Positions 37,854 through 47,578 of a stretch of DNA of 64,000 nucleotides are shown here, in pieces. This DNA comes from Streptomyces sp. WM6386 (GTDB taxonomy: Bacteria > Actinomycetota > Actinomycetes > Streptomycetales > Streptomycetaceae): positions 62,001 through 126,000 of the forward strand of contig NZ_JXTE01000001.1 of assembly GCF_000972385.1 (NCBI RefSeq). The letters are read 5' to 3'. Both the position numbers and the translations under genes were made by a program. Position 1 is the first letter of the stretch; each line of letters starts with the position of its first letter. Below the pieces are notes generated by a model. The model saw only the letters and a program-made list of their open reading frames with translations, did no database searches and was not told where the DNA came from.

Positions 37854-39929
37854 TCAACCGCGCGCGGCGGCGAGGGATTCCCTGGCTGCTGCGGCGACGT
37901 TCTCGGCGGTGAAGCCGAACTCGGCGAAGAGGGTCTTGGCATCGGCGGAGGCGCCGAAGTGCTCGAGGGAGACGATGCGTCCGGCGTCGCCGACGTACCG
38001 GTACCAGGTCAGTCCGATCCCGGCCTCGACCGCGACGCGCGCCTTCACGGCCGGGGGCAGCACGCTCTCGCGGTACGCGCGGGGCTGCTCCTCGAACCAC
38101 TCCACGGACGGCATCGACACCACACGTGTGCCGAGCCCCTCGGCCTCCAGCAGCTCCCGGGCGGCCACGGCGAGCTGCACCTCGGAGCCGGTGGCGATCA
38201 GCACGACGTCCGCGGTCGGGGTGGAGGAGTCCTTCAGCACATACCCGCCCTTCGCCGCGTCGGGGTTCACGGGGAACGTCGGCACGCCCTGACGCGTGAG
38301 CGCGAGGCCGTGCGGGGCCGGGTTCGTGGCGTGCCTCTTCAGGATCTCGGCCCAGGCCACGGCCGTCTCGTTGGCGTCCGCCGGGCGGACGATGTTCAGG
38401 CCCGGGATGGCCCGCAGCGACGCGAGGTGCTCGACCGGCTGGTGGGTGGGACCGTCCTCGCCGAGGCCGATGGAGTCGTGCGTCCACACGTAGGTGACGG
38501 GCAGCTGCATCAGCGCGGCCATCCGGACGGCGTTGCGCATGTAGTCGGAGAACACCAGGAAGGTGCCACCGTAGATCCGCGTGTTGCCGTGCAGCGCGAT
38601 GCCGTTCATCTCGGCGGCCATCGAGAACTCGCGGATGCCGAAGTGGACCGTTCGGCCGTACGGGTTCGCCTCGGGCAGCGGGTTGCCCTCGGGGAGGAAG
38701 GAGGAGGTCTTGTCGATGGTGGTGTTGTTCGAGCCGGCCAGGTCGGCGGAGCCGCCCCACAGCTCGGGCAGGACCGCGCCGAGAGACTGGAGGATCCTGC
38801 CGGAGGCGGCGCGGGTGGCGACGGCCTTGCCCTCTTCGAAGACCGGGACCGAGGACTCCCAGCCCTCGGGGAGCCGGCCGGCGACCACGCGGTCGAAGAG
38901 CCCGGCCCGCTCGGGCTGGGCGCCGCGCCACTCGGCGAGCTGCTTGTCCCAGGCCGCGTGCGCCTCGGCGCCCCGGTCCAGGGCCCGGCGGCTGTGGGCG
39001 AGGACCTCGTCGCCGACCTCGAAGGCGCGCGCCGGGTCGAAGCCGAGGACGCGCTTGGTGGCCGCGATCTCGTCGTCGCCGAGGGCGGAGCCGTGGGAGG
39101 CCTCGGTGTTCTGCGCGTTCGGGGCGGGCCAGGCGATGATCGTGCGCATCGCGATGATCGAGGGCCGCTCGGTCTCGCCCTGGGCGGCCTTGAGCGCCGC
39201 GTGGAGGGCGGGTACGTCGATGTCGCCGTCGGCGGCGGGCTCGATGCGCTGGGTGTGCCAGCCGTAGGCCTCGTACCGCTTCAGGACGTCCTCGGAGAAA
39301 GCGGTCGCGGTGTCGCCCTCGATGGAGATGTGGTTGTCGTCGTAGAGGAAGACCAGGTTGCCGAGCTTCTGGTGGCCCGCGAGGGAGGAGGCCTCGGCGG
39401 AGACACCCTCCTCCAGGTCGCCGTCGGAGACGATCGCCCAGATGGTGTGGTCGAAGGGGGACTCGCCCTGCGGTGCCTCGGGGTCGAACAGGCCGCGCTC
39501 GTAGCGGGCGGCCATGGCCATGCCCACGGCGTTGGCGGCGCCCTGCCCGAGCGGCCCGGTGGTGGTCTCGACGCCGGCGGTGTGCCCGTACTCGGGGTGA
39601 CCGGGCGTCTTGGAGCCCTGGGTCCTGAACGCCTTCAGGTCGTCGAGCCCGACCTCGTACCCGGCGAGGTAGAGCTGGGTGTAGAGGGTGAGCGAGGTGT
39701 GGCCGGGGGACAGGACGAACCGGTCGCGGCCGGTCCACTCCGGGTCCGCCGGGTCGTGACGCATCACCTTCTGAAAGATCGTGTACGCGGCCGGGGCCAG
39801 GCTCATCGCGGTGCCCGGGTGTCCGTTGCCGACCTTCTGTACGGCGTCGGCCGCCAGCAGGCGGGCGGTGTCGACGGCACGCCGGTCGAGTTCGGTCCAT
39901 TCGAAGCTGTCCGGTGTCTGCGTGCTCAT
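37854..39929 (-). CDS. tkt: Transketolase
   Basis: A 691-residue thiamine-diphosphate transketolase. [20 protein letters not shown] is the N-terminal signature, the ThDP/metal motif is [12 protein letters not shown] to LYDDNHIS, and [17 protein letters not shown] is the C-terminal signature with the substrate His. It is the first gene of the seven-gene operon. ATG 39929 has GAGGAC about 10 nt upstream. A frame extending to 40403 is a shadow of the AraC gene. The 17-nt palindrome at 39981-39997 lies 52 bp upstream. Confidence 0.93.
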   Translation of the reverse strand: MSTQTPDSFEWTELDRRAVDTARLLAADAVQKVGNGHPGTAMSLAPAAYTIFQKVMRHDPADPEWTGRDRFVLSPGHTSLTLYTQLYLAGYEVGLDDLKAFRTQGSKTPGHPEYGHTAGVETTTGPLGQGAANAVGMAMAARYERGLFDPEAPQGESPFDHTIWAIVSDGDLEEGVSAEASSLAGHQKLGNLVFLYDDNHISIEGDTATAFSEDVLKRYEAYGWHTQRIEPAADGDIDVPALHAALKAAQGETERPSIIAMRTIIAWPAPNAQNTEASHGSALGDDEIAATKRVLGFDPARAFEVGDEVLAHSRRALDRGAEAHAAWDKQLAEWRGAQPERAGLFDRVVAGRLPEGWESSVPVFEEGKAVATRAASGRILQSLGAVLPELWGGSADLAGSNNTTIDKTSSFLPEGNPLPEANPYGRTVHFGIREFSMAAEMNGIALHGNTRIYGGTFLVFSDYMRNAVRMAALMQLPVTYVWTHDSIGLGEDGPTHQPVEHLASLRAIPGLNIVRPADANETAVAWAEILKRHATNPAPHGLALTRQGVPTFPVNPDAAKGGYVLKDSSTPTADVVLIATGSEVQLAVAARELLEAEGLGTRVVSMPSVEWFEEQPRAYRESVLPPAVKARVAVEAGIGLTWYRYVGDAGRIVSLEHFGASADAKTLFAEFGFTAENVAAAARESLAAARG

Positions 39930-39980
39930 CTTCAAGAAGTCCTCGATTGGAGCGGGGAGCTGCTCTGACGCGTTCAAATC

Positions 39981-39997
39981 TAAAAGTCTGACTTTTA
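39981..39997. promoter_or_regulatory. Perfect 17-nt palindrome upstream of the pentose-phosphate operon
   Basis: TAAAAGTCTGACTTTTA is a perfect odd-centred palindrome in an AT-rich patch quite unlike its surroundings. It lies 52 bp before tkt and 78 bp before the divergent AraC gene, so it could control either or both. Confidence 0.65.
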
Positions 39998-40074
39998 CGG
40001 GGGAAGGTCGCGGTGTGTCAGCCTGTGGTGAAAGTGGGACACGGACGGCTTGAGCAAGGCGGCACGAGTAGGAC

Positions 40075-40980
40075 ATGGCGGACAGAACCATCCAAGGCGG
40101 AGGCGGCGACGGCGGTGTGAACGGGATCAGAACGTTCCCCTTTCCCATCGAGCTCAGCGTCGGTGGCGTCGGCATGCAGGTCGGCCCGATGGGTCCGCAC
40201 CGCACCTGGCACGCTGACGCCCCGCTGCACCGCGTCCACCGGATCGACTTCCATGTCGTGATGCTCTTCGACAAGGGCCCCGTCCGCCACATGATCGACT
40301 TCGCCGAGTACGAGGCGTACGCCGGCGACGTGCTCTGGATCCGCCCGGGCCAGGTCCACCGCTTCTCCAGTGCCAGCGGGTACCGCGGAACGGTCCTCAC
40401 CATGCAACCGGGCTTTCTGCCACGGGCGACGGTGGAGGCGACGGGGCTCTACCGCTACGACCTGCCGCCTTTGCTGCACCCCGACACGGCGCAGTTGGCG
40501 GGGCTGGGGGCGGCGCTGGCGCAGCTGCGGCGGGAGTACAAGGACACGGCGACCCTCCCCCTGAGTCTGCACACGGCCGTGCTCCGCCATTCCCTGACGG
40601 CCTTCCTGCTCCGCCTGGCCCATCTGGCGGCGAGTTCGCAGGAGGCGGCGCGGGGGCAGTCGGACACGACGTTCACGCTGTTCCGGGACGCGGTGGAGAA
40701 GGACTTCGCGACGAACCACAGCGTCAGCGCGTACGCCGACACCCTCGGCTACTCCCGCCGCACCCTGGTCCGCGCGGTGCGTGCCGCGACCGGGGAGACA
40801 CCCAAGGGGTTCATCGACAAGCGGGTCGTCCTGGAGGCGAAACGGCTTCTCGCGCACACCGACATGCCGATCGGGCGGGTGGGCGCGGCGGTGGGGTTCC
40901 CGGACGCGGCGAACTTCTCGAAGTTCTTCCAGCTGCACGCGGGGCAGACGCCGGTGGGATTCCGGGCGGAACTGCGATGA
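40075..40980 (+). CDS. AraC-family regulator
   Basis: A 301-residue regulator. An N-terminal cupin (RIDFHVVMLFDKG to RPGQVHRFSS) should bind a small ligand, and the C-terminal double HTH includes SVSAYADTLGYSRRTLVRAVRAATG and MPIGRVGAAVGFPDAANFSKFFQLHAGQTPVGFR. It is divergent from tkt and 78 bp from the palindrome, so it is a candidate regulator of the pentose-phosphate operon or of itself. The ATG has AGGAC a few bases upstream. The sensed ligand is unknown. Confidence 0.85.
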   Translation: MADRTIQGGGGDGGVNGIRTFPFPIELSVGGVGMQVGPMGPHRTWHADAPLHRVHRIDFHVVMLFDKGPVRHMIDFAEYEAYAGDVLWIRPGQVHRFSSASGYRGTVLTMQPGFLPRATVEATGLYRYDLPPLLHPDTAQLAGLGAALAQLRREYKDTATLPLSLHTAVLRHSLTAFLLRLAHLAASSQEAARGQSDTTFTLFRDAVEKDFATNHSVSAYADTLGYSRRTLVRAVRAATGETPKGFIDKRVVLEAKRLLAHTDMPIGRVGAAVGFPDAANFSKFFQLHAGQTPVGFRAELR

Positions 40981-41019
40981 GGGGCCCCGGCCCGCGGAGC
41001 CCCTCACCCAAGTGATGCG

Positions 41020-42405
41020 TCAGTGCCCGAAGTTGAACCAGTTCAGGTTCACGAAGTCCGCCGACTGCCCGCTCGTGAAGGTCAGATACACGTCGTGGGT
41101 GCCGGTCACCGAGCTGATGTTCGCCGGTACGGTCCGCCAGGTCTGCCAACCGCCCGTGCCCGCCAGGGAGAAGCTGCCGACCGGCGTGTTGGACCGGCTG
41201 TCCAGACGGACCTCGACCAGCCCGCTCACGCCCGAGGCCGCACCGCTGGCGACCCGGGCGACGAACTGAGTGGCCGCCGTGGAACCGAAGTTGACGTTCT
41301 GGTAGAGCGCCCAGTCGCCGTTGGCGAGGTAGCCGATGTTCTGGCCGCCGCCGGTGTCGGTGGTGGTCTCGGTGCTCACACCGCTCTGGCTGTTGTACGA
41401 CTCGGCCTGGATGGCCGAGTAGGCGTCACGCGATCCCGTCGGCGGCGGCGTGGTGCCGCTCCCGGCGGCCGAGAGCACCTGGACGTAGTCGACGGTCATC
41501 GGTACGCCGGACTGGGTGCCGCTGTCCAGGCCGCCGCCGAACGCGTCCGGGAAGGCGCCGCCCATCGCCACGTTGAGGATGATGAAGAAGCCGTGGTTGG
41601 TGGCGTTGGACCAGGTCGTCGCGTCCACCTGGTTCGCGTTGACGGAGTGGAACTGGGTGCCGTCCACCAAGAAGCGGATGGTCTCCGGAGTGACGGAGCG
41701 GTCCCATTCCATGGTGTAGGTGTGGAAGGCCGACTGGCATGTCGAGCCCGGACAGGCGGTGTTGTTCCCCAAGCCCGTCGTCTCGTTGCACGGGCCGCCG
41801 GGGTTGGTGCCGCAGTGCATCGTGGCCCACACGCGGTTCATGCCCTGGACGTTCTCCATGATGTCCAGCTCGCCGACGCTCGGCCAGTTCTGGTAGTTGC
41901 CCCGGTAGGGCGCGCCCAGCATCCAGAACGCCGGCCAGTAGCCCTCGGCCGCCGTGCCGGTGACGTTGGGCATCTGGATGCGTGCCTCGACGCGCAGCTT
42001 CCCGCCGGACGGGGGCTGGAAGTCGGTCCGGTTGGTCTCGATGCGGCCGGACGTCCAGGTGCCGGCCGAGTTGCGGACCGGGGTGATGCGGAGATTGCCG
42101 TTGCCGTCGAGCGAGACGTTGGACGTGCTGTTCGTCATCGTCTCGACCTCGCCGGTGCCCCAGTTGGCGGGGCCGCCCGGGTAGCCGGTGCCGGTCGCGT
42201 ACTGCCAGTTGGCGGTGTTGACGCCGGTGCCCGCGGTGCCGTTGAAGTCGTCGACGAAGACCTGCGTCCAACCCGTGGGTGGAGTGGGCGCGTTGGCGTT
42301 CGCGGGCAGGGTCGCGACCGTGGCGAGGGTGGCCGCCAGACCGAACGTGGAGAGTACGGCGATCAGGGCGCGCCGGCGTCTGGATGTTCCGGAGGGTGCA
42401 CTCAT
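41020..42405 (-). CDS. Secreted GH16 endo-beta-1,3-glucanase with CBM6-like module
   Basis: A 461-residue secreted enzyme. A Sec signal peptide (RRRRALIAVLSTFGLAATLA to PANANA) is followed by a GH16 domain of about 245 residues, with the catalytic signature GELDIMENV (E-x-D-x-x-E), and PAFWMLG and WEWDRS-like strands. After a short PPPTGS linker comes a CBM6-like module of about 130 residues (AIQAESYNSQSGV, ending VYLTFTSGQSADFVNLNWFNF). It should degrade laminarin or other beta-1,3-glucans. ATG 42405 has GAGAGG upstream. A CebR-like operator lies 65 bp upstream. Confidence 0.9.
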   Translation of the reverse strand: MSAPSGTSRRRRALIAVLSTFGLAATLATVATLPANANAPTPPTGWTQVFVDDFNGTAGTGVNTANWQYATGTGYPGGPANWGTGEVETMTNSTSNVSLDGNGNLRITPVRNSAGTWTSGRIETNRTDFQPPSGGKLRVEARIQMPNVTGTAAEGYWPAFWMLGAPYRGNYQNWPSVGELDIMENVQGMNRVWATMHCGTNPGGPCNETTGLGNNTACPGSTCQSAFHTYTMEWDRSVTPETIRFLVDGTQFHSVNANQVDATTWSNATNHGFFIILNVAMGGAFPDAFGGGLDSGTQSGVPMTVDYVQVLSAAGSGTTPPPTGSRDAYSAIQAESYNSQSGVSTETTTDTGGGQNIGYLANGDWALYQNVNFGSTAATQFVARVASGAASGVSGLVEVRLDSRSNTPVGSFSLAGTGGWQTWRTVPANISSVTGTHDVYLTFTSGQSADFVNLNWFNFGH

Positions 42406-42469
42406 GGGGTGTGCCTCTCGGGTACGGAGGGGGATGCGCGGGTGATTCGACAGCACGCCCAGAACCGTC

Positions 42470-42483
42470 TGAGAGCGCTCTCA
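42470..42483. promoter_or_regulatory. CebR/LacI-family operator before the glucanase gene
   Basis: TGAGAGCGCTCTCA is a perfect 14-bp palindrome with the GAGCGCTC core typical of Streptomyces sugar-responsive LacI repressors such as CebR (TGGGAGCGCTCCCA). It lies 65 bp upstream of the glucanase start, so expression is probably induced by an oligosaccharide. No LacI gene is in the window. Confidence 0.75.
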
Positions 42484-42654
42484 AAGTGGGCCCAATGTGC
42501 TCTCGGTCACTCCGGTCGTCAAGAGGTGTAACCGTGAAAGTCCTTCGAGGACGGGGGAGTTCACCCCATGAAGCCGCGAATGTGCCGAGAGGTCGCCGCT
42601 CCGGGGCGGGGACGGGCGTACCGTCGAACCTGGTCCCTGAGAAGTGGGGGCGCC

Positions 42655-43404
42655 ATGAGCCGGCACTCCGTCACCGCACGCCATCTGCGGCTGATGCTCG
42701 ACGTCGTGGACGAGGCACGGCACGACGAATCCGACGAGTTCCCGCCACCGTCCCTCCTCAGGGGACTGGGGCGACTGGTCTCCTGCGACCTGGCCGAGTT
42801 CAGCGAGGTCGACCTGCCCACCCGCCGGGGGCTGGGCTACCAGGCGGTGCAGTACGGCGGCCCCTACCCGGAGTGGGACGACGAGGTGTGGTGGCTGTGG
42901 AAGCACCAGCACCCGCACTGCGTGGACGTGGAGCGCAGTCACGGGCGCCTGGAGGTGGCCCAGTTGACGGACTACATGCCGACCCGGGAGTTCCGCGACA
43001 CGGCGCTCTACACCGACTACATGCGGCCCTTCGTCGCCATGATGGTCCTCGCCCTGCCGACGGCGCCGGGACGCATCCGCATGTACTCCGTCTCCCGCGA
43101 TCGCGACCGGCCGTTCAGCGAGCGCGACCGGCTGACCCTCCAGCTCCTGCGTCCGCACATCGACGCCGTCCACCGTGAGGCGGCCCGCCGGCGTCGCGAG
43201 CCGGTGCGGCTCACCCCGCGCGAACTCGACGTCCTGCGGGCCGTGGCCAACGGGTGGGGGACCGAGGACATCGCGGGACAGTTCGTGGTCGCGCCGAGCA
43301 CGATCCGCAAGCACCTGGAGAACATCTTCCGCAAGCTGGACGTCTCCAGCCGCACCGCTGCCGTCGCCCGTGTCTTCCCGGAACCCGAGGCGTCCCCGCC
43401 CTGA
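42655..43404 (+). CDS. LuxR-family transcriptional regulator
   Basis: A 249-residue regulator. The N-terminal 170 residues have a GAF-like or unknown sensory domain (EFSEVDLPTRRGLGYQ, DYMPTREFRDTALYTDYMRPF), and the C-terminal HTH is LTPRELDVLRAVANGWGTEDIA to STIRKHLENIFRKLDV. ATG 42655 has GGGGG upstream. It is divergent from the glucanase gene across 249 bp. Whether it regulates that gene is not known. It ends 6 bp from the convergent transpeptidase stop. Confidence 0.85.
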   Translation: MSRHSVTARHLRLMLDVVDEARHDESDEFPPPSLLRGLGRLVSCDLAEFSEVDLPTRRGLGYQAVQYGGPYPEWDDEVWWLWKHQHPHCVDVERSHGRLEVAQLTDYMPTREFRDTALYTDYMRPFVAMMVLALPTAPGRIRMYSVSRDRDRPFSERDRLTLQLLRPHIDAVHREAARRRREPVRLTPRELDVLRAVANGWGTEDIAGQFVVAPSTIRKHLENIFRKLDVSSRTAAVARVFPEPEASPP

Positions 43405-43410
43405 CCGGCC

Positions 43411-44646
43411 CTACAGGGCGCTGCCCGTCTTCCACTCCTCCCAGGACAGGTTCCAGCCGTTGAGTCCATTGGCCGGATCGACGCTCTCCTCGCCGGAGTT
43501 CTTCACGATCACGACATCGCCGAGCATCGAGCTCTCGTAGAACGTGTAGCCCGGGACCGCGCTGTCGTTCGCGCCCTTCGCGTCGTGCAGGCCGACACAG
43601 CCGTGGCTGGTGTTCTGGCTGCCGAACACCGAGGTGGACGCCCAGTAGTTGCCGTGGATGAAGGTGCCGGAGGTGGTGAGGCGCTGGGCGTGCGGGACGT
43701 CGGAGATGTCGTACTCGTCGCCGAGGCCGACCGTGGAGGACTCCATCCGGGTCTCCTTGAACCGCTCGCTGATCACCATGGTCCCGGACCAGGTGGTGTG
43801 GTCGGCGTCGCCGCCGGAGACGGGGTAGGTGGCGTAGGTCGCGCCGCCCCGCTTCACCACCATCTCCTTGGTGGCCAGGTCGACCGTGCTGATCTGCTCA
43901 CGGCCGATGTGGAAGGTGACATCCTTCGACTGTGTACCGTATACACCATTCTGTCCTTCGACGTCCTTCAATCGCAGACCGAGGGTGATCGTCGTGCCGG
44001 CCGCCCAGTACGTCTGCGGCCGGAAGTCGAGCCGGGTGTCGCTGAACCAGTGGCCCACCACCTCCACGGCCGGCTCCGCCGTCACCGTGATCGCCTTCTC
44101 CACGGCGGCCCTGTCGGACACGGCGTGCGTGAAGTTGACCGACACGGGCATGCCCACGCCGGAGGTCGAGTCCGCCTCGGGCGTGAAGTAGCCGACGAAG
44201 GTCTCGCCCGGGGACCTGGTGGTGAAGGTCGCGGTCTGTGCGTCGACGCCCTCGGCCTGCGCGGTGACCGTGTACTTGGTGCCCGAGTACGGGTTCCGCG
44301 TCGACGTCCACCTGGTCCTGGCATCGTCGTACGTCCCGGCCAGCGTGGAGCCGTCGTTGCCGGTGACCTTGACGGAGGCGAGCGTGCCGTCGGTCACGGT
44401 GACCTCCACCGGGTCGCTGAAAGCGGCCTTCCTGGTGCCGTCCGCGGGGCTCACCGAGACGACCGGCTTCTTCGTCGCGGCGACCTTCGCCGACGCCGAC
44501 GACTGCGCTCCCTGGGAGGCGTCCGCCGAGCCGCCGCACCCGGTCAGCACCGCGGCCGGAACCACGCCCAGCACGGTGAGCACCCCGCGCCGCGACCACC
44601 TCTCGCAGGGCTGGTCGGACCGGTTCGGTATGTGCGAGACGCCCAC
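43411..44646 (-). CDS. Lipoprotein L,D-transpeptidase (YkuD/ErfK family)
   Basis: A 411-residue cell-envelope enzyme. The N-terminus has twin Arg (SRRGVLTVLG) and a lipobox LTGC (Cys near position 37), so it is a lipoprotein, possibly Tat-exported. Two Ig-like domains follow, then the YkuD domain with catalytic Cys in SHGCVGLHDAKG and His in FIHGNYWASTSVFG. It forms 3-3 peptidoglycan cross-links, common in actinobacteria. GTG 44646 has GGAAGG 6 nt upstream. It sits 205 bp downstream of the MMPL gene and is probably transcribed separately. Confidence 0.9.
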   Translation of the reverse strand: MGVSHIPNRSDQPCERWSRRGVLTVLGVVPAAVLTGCGGSADASQGAQSSASAKVAATKKPVVSVSPADGTRKAAFSDPVEVTVTDGTLASVKVTGNDGSTLAGTYDDARTRWTSTRNPYSGTKYTVTAQAEGVDAQTATFTTRSPGETFVGYFTPEADSTSGVGMPVSVNFTHAVSDRAAVEKAITVTAEPAVEVVGHWFSDTRLDFRPQTYWAAGTTITLGLRLKDVEGQNGVYGTQSKDVTFHIGREQISTVDLATKEMVVKRGGATYATYPVSGGDADHTTWSGTMVISERFKETRMESSTVGLGDEYDISDVPHAQRLTTSGTFIHGNYWASTSVFGSQNTSHGCVGLHDAKGANDSAVPGYTFYESSMLGDVVIVKNSGEESVDPANGLNGWNLSWEEWKTGSAL

Positions 44647-44807
44647 GGCAGGCCTTCCTGAGATATCCGCCTTTGCGTGTGCATCCTGCGCCGCGCAGAT
44701 GTGCTGATCCTTTGAATCCCCGGGCCGCTTCCTGAGATTCGTGTGAGGACCCGCCCGGGATCCGGTTTCTGCGGCGGTGGGACTTGTTGCAGGGACGCCG
44801 CGCGGGA

Positions 44808-44834
44808 GGGGACCCGGCCCCCGGCCGGGTCCCC
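44808..44834 (-). terminator. Terminator of the MMPL gene
   Basis: GGGGACCCGGCC (44808-44819), loop CCC, GGCCGGGTCCCC (44823-44834) form a perfect 12-bp stem 17 nt beyond the MMPL stop on the minus strand. Confidence 0.7.
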
Positions 44835-44851
44835 CTGCCTACCGGACGCCG

Positions 44852-46993
44852 TCAGGCAGGTGTCGTCACCTGCGGTTCGGGTGCCTCCTCCTCGCTCAGC
44901 CCGAACCGGTCGTGCACCCGCCGCAGCGGCTTCGGCGCCCACCACGCCCGCCGCCCGAGCAGCGCCATCGTCGCCGGGACGAGCAGCATGCGGACGAGGG
45001 TGGCGTCGATCAGCACCGCGAGGGTGAGGCCGAGTCCGATCTGGAGGATGGGGGAGAAGCCGCCCGTCATGAAGGCCCCGAAGACCACGGCGAGCAGGAG
45101 CGCGGCGCAGGTGACGACGCGTCCCGAGCGGCGCAGTCCGGTGACCACGGCCTCCTGGTCGTCACCGGTGCGCCGCCGGGCCTCGCGCATCCGGGCCAGG
45201 ATGAACAGTTCGTAGTCCATGGCGAGGCCGAAGGCGATCGCGATGATCAGCGGTGGGGCGGTCAGGCTCAGCGCACCGAGGCCCTCCGCGCCCAGCAGCC
45301 CGGCCAGATGGCCGTCCTGGAAGACCCACACCACCACACCGAGCGCGGCACCCAGGCTGAGCAGGGTCGTGGCGATCGTGCGCAGCGGGATCAGCACCGA
45401 GCCGGTGAACGCGAACAGGAGCAGGAAGATGCCGGCCAGGACGGTCACGGCCGCCCAGGGGGCCCGGTCGGCGAGCATCGCTCGGAAGTCGACGAGCCTC
45501 GCCGCGGGTCCGGTCACCACGACCGGGTCGTCGCCCCGGATCTCCCGTACCCGCTCCACCAGGTCGGTGGCGCCGTCGCCGTCCACGCTGCCGGGCGGCG
45601 GCAGCTCCACGACGGTGATGCCGCCCGGCACGTCCCGGGACTCGGCGCGGGGGCTGAGCGACTGTATGCGGTCGACGGTCGACTGGTCCGTGCCCGGCTT
45701 CAGGACGACCGTCACCGGTGACACCCCGGTCCCGGGCGGGAAGTGGGCGTCGACCGTGTCGTACAGCTGTCGTGCCTCGGTGCTCGACGGCAGCTGCTGG
45801 GCGTCCCCGAGGTTGATCCGCATACCGGCGACCGGCAGGGCGAGCACCAGCAGGGCCGGGACGACCACCGCGAGGACGGCGATCCGGTTGCGGGCGGAGA
45901 AGCGGGCCAGACGGGCGAAGACGCGGCCCTCCTCGCCCTCCGGACGTACCTTCGCCGGCGGGATCTTCCCGCCGAAGCGGGTGAGCAGCGCGGGCAGCAG
46001 GGTGAGCGCGGCCAGCATGTCGACGACGACCACGGCGGCCACGGCCAGCCCCATGCTGCGCAGGAACACGCTGGGGAAGACCAGCAGCCCGGTCAGACTG
46101 ACCGCCACGGTGAGTCCGGAGAACAGCACCGTCCGCCCGGCCGCGGCGACCGTGCGGTGCACGGCCTCGGTCACATCCTCGGGGGAGCCGGATTTCCTGC
46201 GCTCCTCCCGGAAGCGGACCAGCATCAACAGGGCGTAGTCCACGGCGAGTCCGAGGCCCAGCATGGTGGTGACCTGGATCGCGTACACGGAGATGTCCGT
46301 GACCTCGCTGAACAGGAACAGGGCGAGGAACGCGCCCGCGATGCCGCTCACCGCGATCACCAGGGGCAGCGCGGCCGAGCGCAGCCCGCCGAACACCACG
46401 AGGAGCAGCGCGAGTACGACAGGAAGGGAGATCAACTCGGCGTTCCTCACGTCCTCCTGGGCCTTCTCGCCGATCTGCAGACCGAGCAACGGGCCGCCGC
46501 TGACGTGCACCTCGGGCGCGTCGATCTCCTTGATGCGGTCGGCCGCCTCGTCGACCGTCCGTTCCTCGGCGTCGTCGTCCAGACCGCCCTCCAGGGCGAC
46601 GGGGATGATGAGCGCCCGCCCGTCCTCGGCAAGCAGGCCGGGCGTCTCGTACGGATCCGGCACGGCGGCGACCCCGGCGACCTCCCGGACCTCGGCGACG
46701 GCCCGCTCCACCTGGGCCCGAAGTCCCGGGCCCAGGACGGCGGTTCCCTCGACGACGGCCGTGATCGACTCACCGGCGGGGTCGACCCGGTCGAGATACT
46801 GAGCGGCCGCCTCCGACTCGGTGCCGGGGACTTCGGGCACGTTGTCCGACAGGCGCCCGAAAACGCCCGTCCCGAGCCCGAAGCCGAGCAGCAGGAAGAG
46901 CACCCAGAGCGCGATGACGGTGAGCGGACGGCGCGTGGCCGTCCGGGCGAGTGTGGAGAGCACGGTCCCTCCCGGCGGGGCATCGGTTGACAT
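44852..46993 (-). CDS. MMPL/RND-type exporter
   Basis: A 713-residue membrane exporter with the MMPL layout: helix 1 (LTVIALWVLFLLLGFGLG), a 130-residue extracellular domain, five helices (LPVVLALLLVVFGGL, TDISVYAIQVTTMLGLGLAVDYALLMLVRFREE with the proton-relay Asp and Tyr), a second extracellular domain and a second helix bundle (FGLAMDYELFILARMREA). The two DY motifs are the energy-coupling sites. Family members move lipids, siderophores or drugs. The nearby two-component pair and VOC protein suggest a stress or antibiotic response. ATG/GTG start near 46993 with weak ribosome binding site. Confidence 0.88.
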   Translation of the reverse strand: MSTDAPPGGTVLSTLARTATRRPLTVIALWVLFLLLGFGLGTGVFGRLSDNVPEVPGTESEAAAQYLDRVDPAGESITAVVEGTAVLGPGLRAQVERAVAEVREVAGVAAVPDPYETPGLLAEDGRALIIPVALEGGLDDDAEERTVDEAADRIKEIDAPEVHVSGGPLLGLQIGEKAQEDVRNAELISLPVVLALLLVVFGGLRSAALPLVIAVSGIAGAFLALFLFSEVTDISVYAIQVTTMLGLGLAVDYALLMLVRFREERRKSGSPEDVTEAVHRTVAAAGRTVLFSGLTVAVSLTGLLVFPSVFLRSMGLAVAAVVVVDMLAALTLLPALLTRFGGKIPPAKVRPEGEEGRVFARLARFSARNRIAVLAVVVPALLVLALPVAGMRINLGDAQQLPSSTEARQLYDTVDAHFPPGTGVSPVTVVLKPGTDQSTVDRIQSLSPRAESRDVPGGITVVELPPPGSVDGDGATDLVERVREIRGDDPVVVTGPAARLVDFRAMLADRAPWAAVTVLAGIFLLLFAFTGSVLIPLRTIATTLLSLGAALGVVVWVFQDGHLAGLLGAEGLGALSLTAPPLIIAIAFGLAMDYELFILARMREARRRTGDDQEAVVTGLRRSGRVVTCAALLLAVVFGAFMTGGFSPILQIGLGLTLAVLIDATLVRMLLVPATMALLGRRAWWAPKPLRRVHDRFGLSEEEAPEPQVTTPA

Positions 46994-47162
46994 GCCCTCA
47001 GACTCGTGCGGGAGGGGGTGGTGCCGGATCGCCGGAGGGAGCGGTTTCCGGGGCTCCGTCGCGCGGGGGAGACGACCTTCCGTCTCACTCCTGAGAGGGA
47101 GGAATGAACCGCACCGGTACCGGAGTTGATCACATCACCATCCGCGATCCCGAGGAGCCGCC

Positions 47163-47573
47163 ATGTCCGACGCACCCGCCGTCCGCGAACTCCGTCTCGT
47201 CGTCACGGCCGAGGACTACGACGAGGCCCTGCGCTTCTACCGCGACGTCCTCGGCCTGCCCGAACGCGCCGCGTTCTCCTCGCCCGACGGCCGGGTCACC
47301 ATCCTCGAGGCCGGCCGGGCCACGCTGGAGATCACCGACCCGAACCATGCCGCGTTCATCGACGAGGTCGAGGTGGGGCGCCGGGTGGCCGGACCCATCC
47401 GGGTCGCCTTCGAGGTCGACGACTCCACCGCCACCACGGCGAGACTGGCACAGGCCGGCGCCGAGGTGATCGCCGAACCGACCCGCACCCCCTGGAACTC
47501 CCTCAACTCCCGCCTGGAGGCACCGGGCGCACTCCAGCTCACCCTCTTCACCGAGCTGGGCGACCAGGACTAG
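47163..47573 (+). CDS. VOC-fold protein
   Basis: A 136-residue VOC protein of the glyoxalase/bleomycin-resistance type: VTAEDYDEALRFYRDVLGL opens module one, VRIEVDD-like VAFEVDDSTATTARLA module two. ATG 47163 has GAGGAG 7 nt upstream. It is divergent from the MMPL gene and convergent with the response regulator (5-bp gap), making a small antibiotic/xenobiotic-tolerance-like neighbourhood. The function is unassigned. Confidence 0.78.
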   Translation: MSDAPAVRELRLVVTAEDYDEALRFYRDVLGLPERAAFSSPDGRVTILEAGRATLEITDPNHAAFIDEVEVGRRVAGPIRVAFEVDDSTATTARLAQAGAEVIAEPTRTPWNSLNSRLEAPGALQLTLFTELGDQD

Positions 47574-47578
47574 GGCCC

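Noticed and set aside
37317..39968. 883-codon plus-strand frame across tal and tkt
   Set aside because: Antisense shadow. No domain or start signal, and transketolase and transaldolase are unambiguous.
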